Assembly: GCF_000519045.1 (NCBI RefSeq)
Contig: NZ_KI912532.1
Location: forward strand, 3,277,867 to 3,341,866
Direction: 5' to 3'
Length of the DNA stretch: 64,000 nt
Source of the DNA: Dechloromonas agitata is5
Lineage (GTDB): Bacteria > Pseudomonadota > Gammaproteobacteria > Burkholderiales > Rhodocyclaceae
Shown: one piece after another, positions 55,938-64,000 of the stretch
How the letters are laid out: each line of letters opens with the position of its first letter
Position numbering within the stretch: the first letter of the stretch is position 1
Made by a program: the position numbers and the translations under genes
The notes under the pieces: generated by a model
The model's input: only the letters and a program-made list of their open reading frames with translations
Databases searched by the model: none
What the model was told of the DNA's origin: nothing

Positions 55938-58559
55938 TTAAGCCTCTCCGCCTTCGTTGTCTGCGCCTGCCCCCTCGGCGGGGTTGTCCGCAGTGAGCGG
56001 CGCTTCGCCTTCATTGTCGTTCTCGGCGACCGACTCGGCTACCTTCTCCAGACCGGCCAGCTTCTCGCCGTCGTCCAGCGAAATCAGCGTGACGCCCTGC
56101 GTCGCCCGGCCCATGCCACGGATTTCCGAGACGCGGGTGCGGATCAGCACACCGCCGGTGGTGATCAGCATCACCTCGTCGTTGTCGTCGACCAGCTTGG
56201 CCGCGATCACCACGCCGTTACGCTCGGAATCGGCAATCGCCTTGACGCCCTGGGTGCCCCGACCGGAATGGCGGAAGTCGGCCAGCACGGTGCGCTTGCC
56301 AAAGCCGTTTTCGGTGGCGACCAGAACCGTTTGCTGATCGCTCTCGGCAACCAGCAGCGAGATCACCTTCTGGCCCTCCTGCAGCTTCATGCCGCGCACG
56401 CCACGCGCGCCACGGCCCATCGGGCGGACATCCTCCTCGTCGAACCAGACCGCCTTGCCGGCGTCCGAGACGAGCACGATGTCGCTCTGGCCAGTGGTCA
56501 GCTCGACACCGATCAAGTAGTCGTCATCCAGCAGGTCGACGGCGATGATGCCGGCCTTGCGCGGGTTGGAGAAGTCGGACAGCGGCGTCTTCTTGACCGT
56601 GCCGTCACGGGTAGCCATGAAGATGAACTTGTCGTCGACGAATTCCTTCACCGGCAGCACCGCATTGATCTTCTCACCTTCTTCGAGCGGGAAGAGATTG
56701 ACGATCGGCTTGCCACGGCTGGCCCGGCTACCCTGCGGCGCTTCGTAAACCTTGAGCCAGTAGCAGCGGCCGCGGTTCGAGAAACACAGAATGTAGTCGT
56801 GCGTATTGGCAACGAAGAGATGATCGATGAAATCCTCATCCTTGATCGCCGCCGCCTGCTTGCCGCGCCCGCCGCGCTTCTGGGCGCGGTAGTCGGCCAG
56901 CGGTTGCGCCTTGATGTAGCCGCCATGCGACAGGGTGACCACCATGTCGGTCGGTGTGATCAAATCTTCGATGCCGAGTTCCTGCGTGTGCAGCACGATC
57001 TCGGACTTGCGCTCATCACCGTACTGCTCGCGCACGGCGTTCAGTTCATCGACGATGATCGCCGTGATGCGCTCCGGCTTGGCCAGGATGTCGAGCAGGT
57101 CGACGATCTTGTCCATGACTTCCTTGTACTCGCCGACGATCTTGTCCTGCTCCAGGCCGGTCAGGCGCTGCAAGCGCAGTTCCAAAATCGCCTGGGCCTG
57201 CGTGTCGGACAGGCGATAACCCTGCGCTGACAAGCCGAATTCCGGCAGCAAGCCATCCGGACGCGAAGCATCGGAAGCCGCCCGGGCCAGCATTTCCTCA
57301 ACCACCGGGCTGCGCCAGGTGCGCCCCATCAGCCCTACCTTGGCATCCGGCGGCGTCGGCGCGGCCTTGATCAGGGCGATGATTTCATCGACATTGGACA
57401 GCGCGACGGCCAGGCCTTCCAGGATATGACCGCGTTCGCGCGCCTTGCGCAGTTCGAAGACCGTGCGCCGGGTGACCACCTCGCGGCGGTGCGACAGGAA
57501 GCACTCCAGCGCCTGCTTCAGGTTCAACAGGCGCGGCTGGCCGTCGACCAGCGCGACCATGTTCATGCCGAAGGTGTCCTGCAACTGCGTCTGCTTGTAC
57601 AGGTTGTTGAGGATGACCTCGCCGACCTCGCCGCGCTTCAGTTCGATGACGATGCGCATGCCCGATTTGTCGGACTCGTCGCGGATGTCGGAAATGCCTT
57701 CGATCCGCTTCTCGTTGACCAGCTCGGCGATCTTTTCGATCAGCGACTTCTTGTTCACCTGGTAGGGAATCTCGTCGACGATCAGCGCCTGGCGGTCGCC
57801 CTTGCCGATGTCCTCGAAGTGCGTCCGGGCGCGCATCACGACGCGGCCGCGGCCGGTCTTGTAGCCCTCGCGCACGCCCATCACGCCGTAGATCAGGCCG
57901 GCGGTCGGGAAGTCCGGGGCCGGGATGATGTCGATCAGGTCGTCGATGGTGATTGCCGGGTTTTCCAGCAGCGCCAGGCAGCCGGCAACGACCTCGTTCA
58001 GGTTGTGCGGCGGAATGTTGGTCGCCATGCCGACCGCGATACCGGCCGAGCCGTTGATCAACAGGTTCGGGATGCGCGTCGGCAGGACCGAGGGTTCAAG
58101 TTCCTTGCCGTCGTAGTTCGGTTCGAAATCGACCGTTTCCTTGTCGATGTCGGCCGTCAGGTCGGACGCAATGCGATCAAGGCGGCATTCGGTGTAACGC
58201 ATGGCGGCGGCGTTGTCGCCGTCGATCGAGCCGAAGTTGCCCTGGCCATCGACCAGCGTGTAGCGCAGCGAGAAATCCTGCGCCATGCGAACCAGGGTGT
58301 CGTAAATCGCCGAATCACCGTGCGGGTGGTACTTACCCATGACCTCGCCGACGACGCGGGCACACTTGACGAAGGGACGGTTCCAGACGTTGTTCGTTTC
58401 GTGCATCGCGTACAGCACGCGGCGATGCACCGGCTTCAGGCCGTCACGCGCATCCGGCAACGCCCGGCCGACGATGACGCTCATGGCGTAATCGAGATAG
58501 GAACGCCGCATCTCGTCTTCGAGGCTGATCGGCAATGTTTCTTTGGCGAATTGGTCCAT
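55938..58559 (-). CDS. gyrA: DNA gyrase subunit A
   Basis: This 873-residue type II topoisomerase subunit has the active-site tyrosine at Y122 ([11 protein letters not shown]). The quinolone-resistance region keeps S83 and D87 ([17 protein letters not shown]), so no classic resistance change is seen. The C-terminal domain has the GyrA-box QKRGGRGKQ near residue 565 and ends in a long acidic tail. It is the upstream gene of serC. A GC-rich inverted repeat at 58571-58588 lies in its leader, 12 bp before the ATG. Confidence 0.98.
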   Translation of the reverse strand: MDQFAKETLPISLEDEMRRSYLDYAMSVIVGRALPDARDGLKPVHRRVLYAMHETNNVWNRPFVKCARVVGEVMGKYHPHGDSAIYDTLVRMAQDFSLRYTLVDGQGNFGSIDGDNAAAMRYTECRLDRIASDLTADIDKETVDFEPNYDGKELEPSVLPTRIPNLLINGSAGIAVGMATNIPPHNLNEVVAGCLALLENPAITIDDLIDIIPAPDFPTAGLIYGVMGVREGYKTGRGRVVMRARTHFEDIGKGDRQALIVDEIPYQVNKKSLIEKIAELVNEKRIEGISDIRDESDKSGMRIVIELKRGEVGEVILNNLYKQTQLQDTFGMNMVALVDGQPRLLNLKQALECFLSHRREVVTRRTVFELRKARERGHILEGLAVALSNVDEIIALIKAAPTPPDAKVGLMGRTWRSPVVEEMLARAASDASRPDGLLPEFGLSAQGYRLSDTQAQAILELRLQRLTGLEQDKIVGEYKEVMDKIVDLLDILAKPERITAIIVDELNAVREQYGDERKSEIVLHTQELGIEDLITPTDMVVTLSHGGYIKAQPLADYRAQKRGGRGKQAAAIKDEDFIDHLFVANTHDYILCFSNRGRCYWLKVYEAPQGSRASRGKPIVNLFPLEEGEKINAVLPVKEFVDDKFIFMATRDGTVKKTPLSDFSNPRKAGIIAVDLLDDDYLIGVELTTGQSDIVLVSDAGKAVWFDEEDVRPMGRGARGVRGMKLQEGQKVISLLVAESDQQTVLVATENGFGKRTVLADFRHSGRGTQGVKAIADSERNGVVIAAKLVDDNDEVMLITTGGVLIRTRVSEIRGMGRATQGVTLISLDDGEKLAGLEKVAESVAENDNEGEAPLTADNPAEGAGADNEGGEA

Positions 58560-58645
58560 GTCTCACATCCGCGCCGCCGCGACGGCGCTTTATTGGTTGA
58601 ATCGAGCGTAATTTGTTATTTTAACATGCCGCATTCAACGCACAG

Positions 58646-59992
58646 ATGCCGATTTCCATGACAAACACACCCGAAGTGATCGACCTTCTGATCGAGGCCC
58701 GCTGGGTTGCCACGGTCGAATCCGACACGGTGCTCAAAAACCATGCCGTCGCCATCGACAAGGGCCGGATCAAGGCCATCCTGCCGGCCAGCGAAGCCCG
58801 CCCCCGCTATTCGCCGCGCACCCTGCACGTCCTGCCGGACCACATCCTGATTCCTGGCCTGATCAACCTGCACACCCACGCTGCGATGAGCTTGATGCGC
58901 GGCATCGCCGATGATCTGCCGCTGATGGAATGGCTACAAAAGCACATCTGGCCGACCGAAAGCGCGCACCTGTCGGCACAATTCGTCTATGACGGCACCC
59001 GCCTAGCCTGTGCCGAAATGCTCAAGAGCGGCGTTACCTGCTTCAATGACATGTATTTCTTTCCCGATGCTGCCGCCCGTGCTGCCTCGGAGATGGGCAT
59101 GCGCGCCACACTGGGCATCACCACCCTGGAATTCCCGACGCCGTTTGCCAGCGACGCCGAGGACTACCTAACCAAAGGCCTGGCTGTCCGCGAGAAGTGG
59201 CATGACAACAAGCTGATTCAGTTCTGCCTGGCACCGCATGCCCCTTACACCGTCTCCAACGACACTTTCGAGCACGTCCTGACGCTATCGGAACAACTCA
59301 ACCTGCCGATCCACTGCCACATCCACGAAACGCGACAGGAGATCGAAGACAGCCTGAAACAGCATGGGCGACGCCCGCTGGCCCGCCTGCACGGCCTTGG
59401 CTTGCTTGGCCCCAACTTCATCGGTGTGCACGCCGTACATCTCGACCCAGCCGAAATCGAACTGCTCGCCAGTACCGGCAGCAACATCGCTCATTGCCCG
59501 ACCTCGAACCTGAAACTGGCCAGCGGCTTTGCACCTGTGGCGCAAATGCGACAGGCCGGCATCAATCTCGGCCTCGGCACCGATGGCGCGGCGAGCAACA
59601 ACCGCCTCGACCTGTTCGGCGAAATGCGTCTTGCCGCCCTGCTCGCCAAGGGCACGAGCGGCGACGCCAGTGCCTTGCCAGCGGGCGAAGTGCTGCACAT
59701 GGCGACCCTCGGTGCCGCCAGTGCGCTTGGCTTGGCCAGCGAGATCGGCTCACTCGCCCCGGGCAAGCAGGCCGACCTTTGTGCCGTCAGTCTCGGCGAC
59801 CCGGAAAGCCGCCCCTGCTTCGACCCGCTTGCTCACCTCATCAACGTTGCTGGCCGGGAGAACGTCACCCACGTCTGGGTGGCCGGAAAGTGTTGCGTAG
59901 ACAACAAAACTTTGCGGATCGACAACCAAAATGACTTGGAATCTGCCTTGGCGCTATGGCAGAATGTTTTGGAATTCCGCCACAGGCAGTGA
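58646..59992 (+). CDS. mtaD: TRZ/ATZ-family amidohydrolase, probable 5-methylthioadenosine/S-adenosylhomocysteine deaminase
   Basis: This 448-residue metal-dependent hydrolase has the HxH motif LINLHTHAAMSLMRG near residue 74, APHAPYTVS, HCHIHETRQEIEDS, GVHAVHLDP and the terminal aspartate in LGTDGAASNNRLD. Closest known functions are MTA/SAH deaminase and related nucleobase hydrolases. Its place upstream of ubiG, a SAM-dependent methyltransferase that produces SAH, fits SAH recycling. An in-frame ATG at 58658 (MTNTPEVID) is an equally good start; neither has a clear ribosome-binding site. It diverges from gyrA across 86 bp. Confidence 0.88.
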   Translation: MPISMTNTPEVIDLLIEARWVATVESDTVLKNHAVAIDKGRIKAILPASEARPRYSPRTLHVLPDHILIPGLINLHTHAAMSLMRGIADDLPLMEWLQKHIWPTESAHLSAQFVYDGTRLACAEMLKSGVTCFNDMYFFPDAAARAASEMGMRATLGITTLEFPTPFASDAEDYLTKGLAVREKWHDNKLIQFCLAPHAPYTVSNDTFEHVLTLSEQLNLPIHCHIHETRQEIEDSLKQHGRRPLARLHGLGLLGPNFIGVHAVHLDPAEIELLASTGSNIAHCPTSNLKLASGFAPVAQMRQAGINLGLGTDGAASNNRLDLFGEMRLAALLAKGTSGDASALPAGEVLHMATLGAASALGLASEIGSLAPGKQADLCAVSLGDPESRPCFDPLAHLINVAGRENVTHVWVAGKCCVDNKTLRIDNQNDLESALALWQNVLEFRHRQ

Positions 59993-60048
59993 CTAGGCCT
60001 TGGTACGGGTTAAGAGATTTCCAAAATTTTCTTCAATGAGGGAAAACA

Positions 60049-60708
60049 ATGATCAAAAACATCGCCAAGAAGTCCCTGGTTCTGGCCCTGCTGGCCGGTA
60101 TCGGTTTGTCCGCTGTCGCGCAGGAGCGCGTCTACCTGATCGACCAGCGCGACGTCGTCGCCAAGAGCGGTTTCGGCCTGTGCTGGCGCGATGGCTACTG
60201 GACCCCGGCTGCCGCCGCCCAGGACAAGGCCGGTTGCGAGTGCGACAAGGACCTGCTGCCGAAGGAAGCCTGCGAGCCGAAGTCCGCTCCGGCAGGTGCC
60301 GCCGCCGCCCCGGCCGGCGTCAAGCCGACCGGCGAGAAGATCACCGTCGCCGCTGACGCCCTGTTCGACTTCAACAAGGCTGTCCTGCGTCCGGAAGGCA
60401 AGGCCAAGCTCGACGAGCTGGTTGCCAAGGCCAAGGAAATCAAGCTGGAAGTGATCCTGGCCGTCGGCCACACCGACCGCATCGGTTCCGATTCCTACAA
60501 CCAGAAGCTGTCCGAGAAGCGCGCTGCCGCCGTCAAGGAATACCTGGTTGCCAAGGGCATCGAAGCCAACCGCGTCTACACCGAAGGCAAGGGCGAGAAG
60601 CAGCCGGTCACCGGCAACAAGTGCAAGGGCGACAAGAAGACCAAGGCACTGATCGACTGCCTGCAGCCGGACCGCCGCGTCGACATCGAAGTCATCGGCA
60701 CCAAGTAA
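60049..60708 (+). CDS. OmpA-family outer membrane protein
   Basis: This 219-residue protein has a signal peptide (cut after AVA, before QERVYL) and a short N-terminal segment [11 protein letters not shown] typical of betaproteobacterial OmpA-like proteins. A cysteine-containing, alanine/proline-rich linker follows. The C-terminal OmpA domain (about residues 98-215) has [20 protein letters not shown] and the peptidoglycan-binding [20 protein letters not shown]. No beta-barrel is present, so it tethers to the wall and probably associates with the membrane otherwise. AGGG 7 bp upstream supports the start; a strong terminator follows. Confidence 0.92.
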   Translation: MIKNIAKKSLVLALLAGIGLSAVAQERVYLIDQRDVVAKSGFGLCWRDGYWTPAAAAQDKAGCECDKDLLPKEACEPKSAPAGAAAAPAGVKPTGEKITVAADALFDFNKAVLRPEGKAKLDELVAKAKEIKLEVILAVGHTDRIGSDSYNQKLSEKRAAAVKEYLVAKGIEANRVYTEGKGEKQPVTGNKCKGDKKTKALIDCLQPDRRVDIEVIGTK

Positions 60709-60726
60709 TCCGCCGACGCCGTACCG

Positions 60727-60760
60727 AAAAGCCCTGCCTCGGCAGGGCTTTTTCTTTTCC
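60727..60760 (+). terminator. Intrinsic terminator of the OmpA-family gene
   Basis: GCCCTGCC-TC-GGCAGGGC (60731-60748), flanked by AAAA on the left and TTTTTCTTTT on the right, forms a stable hairpin 22 bp after the stop. It separates the OmpA-family gene from ubiG, whose ATG is 19 bp downstream. Confidence 0.92.
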
Positions 60761-60778
60761 CTGCCATTTGCGAAAACC

Positions 60779-61477
60779 ATGCTCAACGCCGACCAAGCCG
60801 AACTCGACAAATTTGGAGATCTTGCCCACCGCTGGTGGGATCCGAACAGCGAATTCAAGCCGCTGCATGACATCAACCCCCTGCGTCTCGACTGGATTGA
60901 CCAGAGCGTTGGGCTAGCCGGCAAGCGCGTGCTTGACGTTGGTTGCGGTGGCGGCCTGCTGTCCGAGGGAATGGCGGCACGCGGCGCCAATGTGACCGGC
61001 ATCGATCTTTCGGAAAAGCCGCTCGGCATCGCCCGGCTGCATCTGCTGGAAAGTGGCCACAAGGTCGATTACCGCAAGATATCCGCCGAGGCGCTGGCCG
61101 ACGAAATGCCTGGCGCATTCGATGCGGTGACCTGCCTCGAAATGCTGGAACACGTTCCAAATGCTTCCAGCATCATCACCGCCTGCGCGCGCTTGGTCAA
61201 ACCGGGTGGCCAGGTTTTCCTGTCGACGCTGAACCGGACACCCAAGTCCTACCTCTTCGCCGTACTGGGCGCCGAGTACATCCTGAAAATGCTGCCCAAG
61301 GGTACCCACGACTATGCCAAGTTCATCAAGCCTTCGGAACTGGTGCGCTGGGCCAAGCTGGCCAACCTGGAACCGGACGAGCTGGTCGGCATGAGCTACA
61401 ACCCGCTGACCCAGCGTTATTCCCTGAGCCGCGACACCAGCATCAATTACCTGATGCGTGCCACGCGGCATGCTTGA
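60779..61477 (+). CDS. ubiG: 3-demethylubiquinol 3-O-methyltransferase
   Basis: This 232-residue class I methyltransferase carries out both O-methylations in ubiquinone synthesis. It has [20 protein letters not shown]-like N-terminal residues ([20 protein letters not shown]), the SAM motif [16 protein letters not shown] near residue 55, [11 protein letters not shown]-type motif II and [11 protein letters not shown]. Its presence shows that the host makes ubiquinone, although the fumarate reductase in this window is of the menaquinol type. It overlaps gph by 8 bp. Confidence 0.95.
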   Translation: MLNADQAELDKFGDLAHRWWDPNSEFKPLHDINPLRLDWIDQSVGLAGKRVLDVGCGGGLLSEGMAARGANVTGIDLSEKPLGIARLHLLESGHKVDYRKISAEALADEMPGAFDAVTCLEMLEHVPNASSIITACARLVKPGGQVFLSTLNRTPKSYLFAVLGAEYILKMLPKGTHDYAKFIKPSELVRWAKLANLEPDELVGMSYNPLTQRYSLSRDTSINYLMRATRHA

Positions 61478-62138
61478 AGCTGTCCTTTTCGATCTTGACG
61501 GCACCCTGGCCGACACGGCGCCCGATCTGGGCGATGCGGCCAATGTGCTGTTGCGCGAGGAAGGGCGAGCGGCAAAGCCCCTCGAATTCCTCCGCCCCTA
61601 TACCTCGCAGGGGGTACGTGGCCTGCTCAAGGCCGCCTTCGACATCGACAGCAGCCATCCGACCTACGCGCCCCGCGCGCAACGCTTTCTCGATCTCTAC
61701 GCCGCACGCCTGTGCCAGGCAACCCGACTGTTCGACGGCATTCCCGAACTGCTCGATGCACTGGAGGCGCATGAACTCGGCTGGGGCATCGTCACCAACA
61801 AGCGGATGCGCTTTACCGATCCCCTGGTCGAGCGCCTCGGGCTAACGCCGCGCACCACCTGCGTGGTCAGTGGCGACACGACGGCCGAGGCCAAGCCCTC
61901 CCCGCTCCCCATCCTGCACGCCTGCCAGTTGCTCGACTGCCATCCGCAGCGCACTTGGTACGTCGGCGATGACCGGCGCGACATCGTCGCCGGCAAGGCG
62001 GCGGGCTGCTTCACCGTGGCCGTCAGCTACGGCTACCTTGGCGACAGTGGCCCGGTACACACCTGGGGCGCCGACCTGATCATCGACCATCCGGCCGAAC
62101 TGACCCTCCATATCGCTAGACGCGTCTCGCCGAAATAA
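61470..62138 (+). CDS. gph: Phosphoglycolate phosphatase (HAD family)
   Basis: This 222-residue HAD hydrolase has motif [17 protein letters not shown] at residues 5-20, motif II in WGIVTNKR, motif III lysine in [11 protein letters not shown], and motif [18 protein letters not shown]. It removes phosphate from 2-phosphoglycolate, formed for example in DNA repair. The pairing ubiG-gph is widespread in proteobacteria. The ATG at 61470 overlaps ubiG. Its 3' end overlaps the converging methyltransferase gene by 23 bp. Confidence 0.92.
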   Translation: MLEAVLFDLDGTLADTAPDLGDAANVLLREEGRAAKPLEFLRPYTSQGVRGLLKAAFDIDSSHPTYAPRAQRFLDLYAARLCQATRLFDGIPELLDALEAHELGWGIVTNKRMRFTDPLVERLGLTPRTTCVVSGDTTAEAKPSPLPILHACQLLDCHPQRTWYVGDDRRDIVAGKAAGCFTVAVSYGYLGDSGPVHTWGADLIIDHPAELTLHIARRVSPK

Positions 62139-63294
62139 GTAGGTTACGCGGCGTCAGCCGGCGTTGGCAGAACGTACCCAGCTCCACGGTGTAGCCGCTG
62201 TTTTCGAGATAAGCGGCGAGGTCGAGTACGAGCCAGACTTCCAGGGCGCGCCGAAAGGCATGGCGCACGATGGACAGGCGCATCACCTCGCGTTGCCGCT
62301 GCCAGCCCTGCCCCTCCAGTCGCCCGGCCAGGCGCCCGGCCACTTCCGGCGACAAGCCTTCGCGACGGGCCATCTGCTGCAGAAATTCAACAAAGCTGCT
62401 GCGGAACCAGGCGGCTGGCACGGGTTTGAAGCTGCGATAGGCGCTCCCGGAAACCTCCCGGCGAAAGAGGTCGAAACCCAGCTTCCAGGCCATCTCGCGA
62501 TCCCGCTGCCGGGCCAGGCGCGGCGAGGCGGTTACCGTTTCGGTAACCGCCAGCCGGGTATCATCCCGGGTCAGGCTAAGGGGCCCGGTTCCGGCCAGCG
62601 GCTGATAGACCTGCTCAACGCCACGGTAATAGCAGCACGGCGCCATGTCGAAATGACGGACCCCGGCCGCACAGCCCTGCGTGATCAATCGACGGTGCAA
62701 TTCGCCACAGGCATGCAACGCGACGGCATGCTGGCCGGTCTGCGGCCAGTCGGTGACGGATAGCGCATCGCGCTGCCAGAAATGCTGTTCGATCGGCAGC
62801 TTGCCGGCCAGCTTGCTCCCCTCCGCACATAGCACCGGGTCGATTTCCAGGGTATGCACCGGCAAACGCCATTCGAGTGCCAGGCGCCGCCCGAGATGTC
62901 CCTTGCCGCCACACCAGTCGAGTAAGCTCGCGCCGGATGGCTGGCAGGCCGCGGCGAAGGCTTCGATCTGCCCTTGCTTGCGCCCGGGAACTTCCCAGGC
63001 CCAGCGCGCCCCTTGGGTGCCAAGCGGGCTTACCGGCCGCGGTGAAATCGAGGTCAGGGCGGGGAGTTCGGCCAGTTCCTGCAGATGGCGGGCCAGGTAG
63101 GCCAAGGCTGCTTCGCAGTCATCGTTGAGGGCGACGACCGTCGCATCCGGCAAAGCCAGCAATTCGTCGGTCAGGGCCGGCCAGGTTTCGCACCAGGCCG
63201 GCCGCAACTCGCGAAAAGGCTGCGCATGCCAGAGCGAGCGACAAGCCAGGAGCAGGGCATCCAGCCGCTGCCGGCGTTCGGCCAAGCGACTCAA
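62116..63294 (-). CDS. Predicted SAM-dependent methyltransferase (APCCY motif family)
   Basis: The product of about 392 residues has a Rossmann methyltransferase core: LLDWCGGKGHLGRRLALEW near residue 140, VHTLEIDP, ALHACGELHRRLI, and the distinctive APCCYYRGV. The last two resemble the group of methyltransferases that includes GSTCD- and METTL25-like proteins (Methyltransf_32), often thought to act on RNA; the substrate is unknown. The TTG at 63294 is proposed as the start because it overlaps the upstream stop (TTGA) and trims a spurious Arg-rich leader. Coupling to the ABC substrate-binding gene is implied, without obvious functional logic. Confidence 0.75.
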   Translation of the reverse strand: MSRLAERRQRLDALLLACRSLWHAQPFRELRPAWCETWPALTDELLALPDATVVALNDDCEAALAYLARHLQELAELPALTSISPRPVSPLGTQGARWAWEVPGRKQGQIEAFAAACQPSGASLLDWCGGKGHLGRRLALEWRLPVHTLEIDPVLCAEGSKLAGKLPIEQHFWQRDALSVTDWPQTGQHAVALHACGELHRRLITQGCAAGVRHFDMAPCCYYRGVEQVYQPLAGTGPLSLTRDDTRLAVTETVTASPRLARQRDREMAWKLGFDLFRREVSGSAYRSFKPVPAAWFRSSFVEFLQQMARREGLSPEVAGRLAGRLEGQGWQRQREVMRLSIVRHAFRRALEVWLVLDLAAYLENSGYTVELGTFCQRRLTPRNLLISARRV

Positions 63295-64000
63295 CGGAGA
63301 GCGGCTCGCCGTTCGCGGCGCCGATAACCGAGCACGGCCGGCACGACCGCCAGCGCGAGAACCACGAAGCCAGCCACCAAGGGCCACAGCACCGGCTGAT
63401 TCCAGGTGCGCCGCGCCGCCCCCCGCTCAGCCGGATCGATCCGCTGGTATTTCAGGATGTTGTTGCCGACATCGTTCGGCTTGCGGTTCTTCAGCCAGCG
63501 ATGGCCGAGGGTGTAGCTCTTCGGGTGCAGGCCGAATACCCAGGGCGCGTCGTGCTGCAGTAGGCGGTTCATCTGGCGGACGATGGCCAGGCGCTCCGGC
63601 GTGTTGTCCATGTTCTTCATCTGCGCGAACAGGCGGTCGAATTCGGGATTGGCGTAGTTCGACGAGTTCTCGCCCCCCTTGCCGACCCGCGCCTCGTCGC
63701 CGTTGAGCAGGAAGAAAAAGTTCTCCGGATCGGGATAGTCGGCATTCCAGCCGAGGTAATAGAGCTGCACGTTGCCCTTGCGCAGCTTGTCCTGGAAACG
63801 GTTGAAATCGGTCGAGCGAATGACGAGCTGGATGTCGATCTTGGCGAACTGGCGGGTCAGCCAGTCGAGGCGGGATTTCTCGCCCATCCCGCCGCCGGTG
63901 GTATCGAGGTTGACGACCAGCGGCTCGCCGGTCTTTGCGTCGCGCCCATTCGGGTAACCTGCCTCGGCCACCAGTTGCCGAGCCACCTCGACCGGCTTGC
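63291..64000 (-). CDS. Peptide-type ABC transporter substrate-binding protein, 3' part
   Basis: The C-terminal 235 residues or so lie in the window; the start is beyond 64000. The segment has features of the SBP_bac_5 (DppA/OppA) family: ARQLVAEAGYPNG, STDFNRFQDKLRKGNVQLYY, LGWNADYPDPENFFFLLNG, NYANPEFDRLFAQMK and ERLAIVRQMNRLLQHDAPWV. Unusually, it ends with a hydrophobic helix (LVAGFVVLALAVVPAVLGY) and a basic tail RRRERRAALR, suggesting a C-terminal membrane anchor in place of a free periplasmic protein. Permease genes may lie downstream of the window edge on another strand or elsewhere; the next gene here is a methyltransferase. Confidence 0.88.
   Translation of the reverse strand, partial: KPVEVARQLVAEAGYPNGRDAKTGEPLVVNLDTTGGGMGEKSRLDWLTRQFAKIDIQLVIRSTDFNRFQDKLRKGNVQLYYLGWNADYPDPENFFFLLNGDEARVGKGGENSSNYANPEFDRLFAQMKNMDNTPERLAIVRQMNRLLQHDAPWVFGLHPKSYTLGHRWLKNRKPNDVGNNILKYQRIDPAERGAARRTWNQPVLWPLVAGFVVLALAVVPAVLGYRRRERRAALR

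Noticed and set aside
55938-58559. Fluoroquinolone-resistance alleles in gyrA
   Set aside because: Positions 83 and 87 are the sensitive-type Ser and Asp.
58571-58588. GC-rich hairpin in the gyrA leader as a riboswitch or attenuator
   Set aside because: It is a simple 6-bp stem without T-run or conserved riboswitch features; a chance palindrome is likely in DNA this GC-rich.

Overview
The window is a high-GC bacterial chromosome segment. Gene content and order point to a betaproteobacterium, most likely of the Rhodocyclales (Dechloromonas/Azonexus-like). The clues are the gyrA-serC-pheA-hisC-tyrA ... aroA-cmk-rpsA-ihfB backbone, an aroA-cmk gene fusion, lapA-lapB-ugd-hldE-hldD-cysM, and crp/fnr-ftsK-lolA. 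The genus is an inference; no rRNA or tRNA gene is visible. Most genes between 9 and 58 kb lie on the minus strand.

Layout. 1-5.2 kb (minus): dinG-type helicase, an unassigned ATP-grasp-like protein, mobB, moeA, moaD and the start of rbgA. 5.4-9.0 kb (plus): frdC-frdA-frdB, a diheme fumarate reductase whose ligands match the Wolinella enzyme position for position. 9-12.3 kb: malonyl-CoA decarboxylase, an outer-membrane-like protein, a 2H phosphoesterase and an NTF2-like protein. 12.3-17 kb: lolA, ftsK and a Crp/Fnr regulator (minus), divergent from trxB and an Smr-domain gene. 18-25.6 kb (minus): glnB, nadE, ppa, a DEDDy exonuclease, cysM and the heptose/UDP-glucuronate genes. 25.6-31.2 kb: lapB, lapA, ihfB, rpsA and the aroA-cmk fusion.

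31-51 kb (minus): a surface polysaccharide (probably O-antigen) locus inserted between tyrA and aroA. It contains rmlBDAC, an aminotransferase plus GNAT pair for an N-acylated amino sugar, an ABC exporter (wzm/wzt), methyltransferases, glycosyltransferases, a Wzx-type flippase, and a terminal reductase / phosphoglycosyl transferase / 4,6-dehydratase trio resembling wbpV-wbpL-wbpM. Three scars mark it: a decayed IS3-family fragment between the flippase and ABC modules, an intact IS5-family element with a CTAA target duplication just upstream of rmlB, and a full-length but frameshifted galE pseudogene. Translational coupling by 4-bp overlaps is common here, so the locus looks like one or two long transcripts running into aroA-cmk-rpsA.

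51-64 kb: a secreted ATP-dependent DNA ligase coupled to tyrA, then hisC, pheA, serC and gyrA (minus); then mtaD, an OmpA-family gene, ubiG and gph (plus); then a methyltransferase and the 3' part of a peptide-type ABC substrate-binding protein (minus). No CRISPR array, prophage or tRNA was seen. The most unusual content is the rearranged supraoperon/polysaccharide locus and the Wolinella-type fumarate reductase rather than a wholly new system.
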